Shown: positions 60,521-64,000 of the stretch, one piece after another
Layout: the number at the start of each line of letters is the position of its first letter
Position numbering within the stretch: the first letter of the stretch is position 1
Origin: Rotaria sordida
Taxonomy: Eukaryota > Rotifera > Eurotatoria > Philodinida > Philodinidae
DNA length: 64,000 bases
Assembly: GCA_905250125.1 (NCBI GenBank)
Contig: CAJNOL010001002.1
Span: 1-64,000, forward strand
Direction of reading: 5' to 3'
Notes under the pieces: model-generated
What the model was told of the DNA's origin: nothing
What the model saw: the letters and a program-made list of their open reading frames with translations, nothing else
Databases searched by the model: none
Position numbers and translations under genes: made by a program

Positions 60521-63500
60521 GATGAAAATTCGGAAGTCTAGTAAGACGCTGACAATCGATTTGTGATCACAAGTTATTCTGGTTTCAGACACTTGGATTC
60601 AGATATTTTTTCATTGAGACATGTTTTTACAGAATACTCTGTTTCAAGAAAAATTTTTACGTCATAGTGTAGTATGGAATCTTGTGATGGTATGACTTTT
60701 TTGAATCCTAGAGGAGTAGGTTGAAGACGTTATAGACAATTTACTGAAATGAATTCAATCATCACTCAGTATTCATATATGCTTGATGTTATTCTTAACA
60801 TGGTTGTTTTAGCTGTTCAGTGATGGCGCCTAACTCATGAAAAGTGCTTCTGAATGCATCTATGAGAGATCATCGGATGCATGCGTATGAGGTACTGTTT
60901 CATGTTTTTGATTTCTGAGAAATTCAACTATATAACATTGGTCATGGATATAGAAAACACTGCAGTGCCTGTCAAATTCAATTATATTCAGCAAGTTGCG
61001 TTGAAGACCAATGGATTCATCAATATAATTAGATCTCATAGTTGGGGAAAAAATTCGTTTATGAGCCTAACGCGTTTCACTTTTATATTAAGAATATTGC
61101 GAAAAGAAGAAGGAAGATGTTTTTTTGTTGAGAGCATCTTCGGATCGAACATAAAATAATAGAGTTAACGACTTCATTAGACATCAATAGACTTCACAAG
61201 ACTTAAGAAACTTCAGTAGACTTCAAGAGTTTTCATGCAATTTCAACATATATTCAAAGTATTAGTTCAAAGACTTCAAAAGACTTGTTAAGATTTCATA
61301 GGACTTCGGGCATACTTAGCACCGGTAGAATTTTTTACCTTTCCGATACTGGTGCGACTGACAGGAATATCATTCACTTTTCTCACACTTCAACTGTCAA
61401 ATCAAACTCTCGATTAGTCATAGATACGTATGAATCGCTACAGTAATGGTGTGAGGTATCTGTCTCACTACTCTAACTCTTTTCACTATTTATTTCCATA
61501 TGATTTCTCTCACATGATATCTACCGGTGCACATAATACTTCATAGAAGTTGTTGATAAAGGAAATCTCAGAAAACAGTGGAGAGGAATCAGGCACAACC
61601 AAACAAGTTGGGAGGAGGGAAGAGGTGACAAATATGTACGGAGATCCGTATGCTTGTTACAATTTGTTCGCTTTTTTCTCTCGAGTTTTCTCGAAATATT
61701 GAAATTAAGTAAGTTTTTACAGTGTTTTGAAACTAATTTGTTATACGGATTCTTCAGTGTCTTGTTGATAAATGAATGAAGCATATGAACGATAAATTGT
61801 GTATTGTGCTTTTTTGTGTGATGTGTGCTCACCAAGAAAAACAGGATACTCGCATCTCATGAGGTATTTTGATAAAAGCTGTCGAACCGGACATCATCTC
61901 CAAGAATCGTATGACTAACTTTTTACGGAATTCAGTATGTCTGAAAGTATCGAATTCTAGCGTAAAGGACTCTGTCAGAATGCGGCAGAAACCGATTATA
62001 AGTGACTGTTTCGATAGCTTTCAATAAACATGTGTTTGATCTTGATACACATTTCATGTCTTCTTCTCTTATACATAGTAAATGGAATTTTACTGAATTG
62101 AAAACAGGCAGCTAGTTGAAGAACTATCTTTTTTGTCAAATGAGACCTCTTAACAACGCACGACCAGAAGAGAAGAATCAGTCAAAATCGGATGCGTTCG
62201 ATGGACTAGAAGAGGAAGGAGTCCAAAAATGCTTTTTTGACCAGGCGTTCACTATGTATGCCGTCATACTACTACAAATTGTATATTAGCTTTGCAAATT
62301 GATTAATTGCCCGTCTCACATCAACATTATTAGCATTCTATATATTTATTCTAGTTCGTACTTCATATTTACGTCGGTATTTCTTATGTCTTTGCAAGTT
62401 AAATGCTATAAATGACAGGAAACACAAATCAACTTATGAATAACTACGATAAGAATCATTCGACTTTGCTTCGATATCATAAATTGATATCGAAACGAAT
62501 TGATATAAAACATTAAGTAGATTATGATGTATTTTCACTGCATAGAAATACTCTGATGTGTGTTTTCTTACAGGAATAGTCTTCAACAACTGTAAAATAT
62601 GTTTAACTTGCGAGAAAAATACTTCTATAATCAATTCTTTTGAAAATAATATGCAGAAAACCCAAAACAATCTAGAACACCCAGTAAGGAATCCTCACAA
62701 GCACTGGTCACATGTCGTTGCCGGTTGTAATAACGATTTCAGAGGACTTCCACAGATTTCATGAGACTTCAAGATTGAAGTCACCAGTGTTTCTCTTCGG
62801 TGTGGATACTTGAATGATTTCTGGTTTTCACCATTGCTGAAAGAAGTCGCGTTTCAGTACCAAACTGATGAAGAATGCAGCCATTGTTGGCGTATAAAGA
62901 AATCTGGAGTTAGAATAAGAGGTCTTGCCTATGGCTCTACGATTACTTTTTTAGACATCGAAATACAGAACTCGAGAATGATACTCGCGCTTCACGTTCA
63001 GCGAAACACTGATTTTCTTTCCCTTCAGTGCTAATTTTTCGATTCTGACTTTCTAAGTTAATATTAAAAATGATAGTCTCTTTAATTAGATTGCATCATC
63101 AAGTTGCGATTCGAAACCTGTTAGTTTCTCGTGGTAAGCCCATAATGCGGCAAATACATAATAATAATATCGAAAAACCAGCAGTCAATAACTAAAATAT
63201 CGAAAGCAAAACATAAATAAAGCAAGAACTCACTCATGCACTCTGCATCAAACAAGACATCGATGACAGGTATCAGATATGTGCTACTTTTCTACTATGG
63301 AAACAGACTCGAAAAGTTACTGCATTATAGTACGATGTTTCACTGCACGCGAAGACGACTGTAGCTAACACAATGATCACTTTGACAATCAGGATCCCAA
63401 CTCTAACCTCATTTTTAGTAGATGTCTACATCCAATAAAAAATGTCTCTTTTTTCTAGCAAAAACTGAATTGTTGTCAAAACAATTTTAAAATTGGTCTA

Positions 63501-64000
63501 GATGTATCTACCTTCGTACGCAGCCATTTTTCTTGAAATCTTAGACAAAAGTAGCCGAGATCGGAACGCAAATTTTGTCAAAACTTAATGTTCTCGCAAC
63601 GTTTTGTTATGAAGACATGATTACCTTATCAAAATTCACTGTTTATGGTAAAATAAATATTTTGATAAAAAGGATAAAGATCTTCACTTTTCTCATATTT
63701 CTACAGTACTTCAATAAGTGTCCGAAAATATTCGAAAAAGGCTAGAGATGTAAAGCATTCAACGCTCTATCCGACTGTATATCACGAATTTTTTATCCTG
63801 CTATGAAATCTAGAAAAGCAACGGCAATCCTTTTGAGAAACATACGAAATAAATATTTTTCAATTTTCACATTAATTTAATACAGATGTATCTCCACTAT
63901 AACTACTCTTCAACAAGATATATTGAGCTGAATACTTTACAGTAAATCATCTCATTTAGTTCTAATAGTAACACAAATTTCATCAGATTTAAATAATGTT
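60521..64000. other. terminal region, no gene recognised
   Basis: Short frames only (for example plus 60881-61159 and 62810-63034, minus 61521-61835), none with a known domain. Contains a degenerate GACTTCA-rich repeat at 61168-61315 with an echo at 62742-62777. Composition is somewhat less AT-rich than the gene-dense part. Confidence 0.4.
61168..61315 (+). repeat. degenerate GACTTCA short tandem repeat
   Basis: Units of about 10 bp such as gacttcatta, gacatcaata, gacttcacaa and gacttaagaa follow each other from 61168, then thin out (agacttcaaaagacttg near 61270, aggacttcg near 61301). A second cluster lies at about 62742-62777 (aggacttcc, gagacttcaag). Confidence 0.65.

Noticed and set aside
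1-64000. CRISPR arrays, bacterial operons or phage genes
   Set aside because: Spliced animal genes throughout; no direct repeat-spacer pattern seen. tRNA and rRNA genes were looked for and none could be supported by eye.

Overview
The window is nuclear DNA of an invertebrate animal, AT-rich (roughly 70% by eye), with split genes, mostly tiny introns (about 45-100 bp) and canonical GT-AG sites. The set of GABA-B receptor, ephrin, Ig-domain protein, ependymin-related protein, ciliary SHIPPO-repeat protein and RNI-type LRR exons fits a small-genome lophotrochozoan such as a bdelloid rotifer. That assignment is inference only. All gene models were spliced by hand, and frame closure across exons was used as the internal check.

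Layout. 1-1016 (+): 3' part of a neuronal calcium sensor EF-hand gene. 1653-2623: non-autonomous hAT-type transposon with perfect 8-bp target duplication. 4095-9674 (-): complete 17-exon CWH43/PGAP2IP homologue (GPI-anchor lipid remodelling). 13579-20898 (+): complete 19-exon GABA-B receptor, closest to subunit 2. 22320-23771 (-): alpha-1,3-fucosyltransferase of the GT10 type, tail-to-tail with the receptor. 23.8-34.8 kb: gene-poor, with four large foldback elements and a GC-rich patch. 34878-38430 (-): probable LRR-Kazal secreted protein. 38607-39293 (-): intronless ephrin. 40574-41521 (+): disordered protein of unknown function. 41695-44357 (-): multi-Ig protein. 44583-45543 (-): TMEM45 family. 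49201-50774 (-): SHIPPO-repeat ciliary protein, CIMAP2/LEXM-like. 51209-52400 (+): dead phosphoglycerate kinase copy. 52536-53285 (-): COX16 and PSMG3 overlapping by ATGA. 53615-54515 (-): dead ependymin-related copy. 55907-56602 (-): intact ependymin-related gene. 59909-60520 (+): decayed tandem array of 84-bp LRR exons. The last 3.5 kb shows nothing I can assign.

The main structure that ordinary gene annotation misses is a set of at least twelve long inverted repeats (foldback elements, 110-840 bp, arms from about 30 to 330 bp). They are scattered over the whole window and several sit inside introns of intact genes. Some share termini and so form families. The youngest (33062-33700) has arms about 96-97% identical by eye. 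Transcribed intronic copies would fold into long double-stranded RNA. The other strong oddities are the four-base PSMG3/COX16 coding overlap, the LRR plus Kazal combination, and the subterminal tandem repeats of the hAT element.
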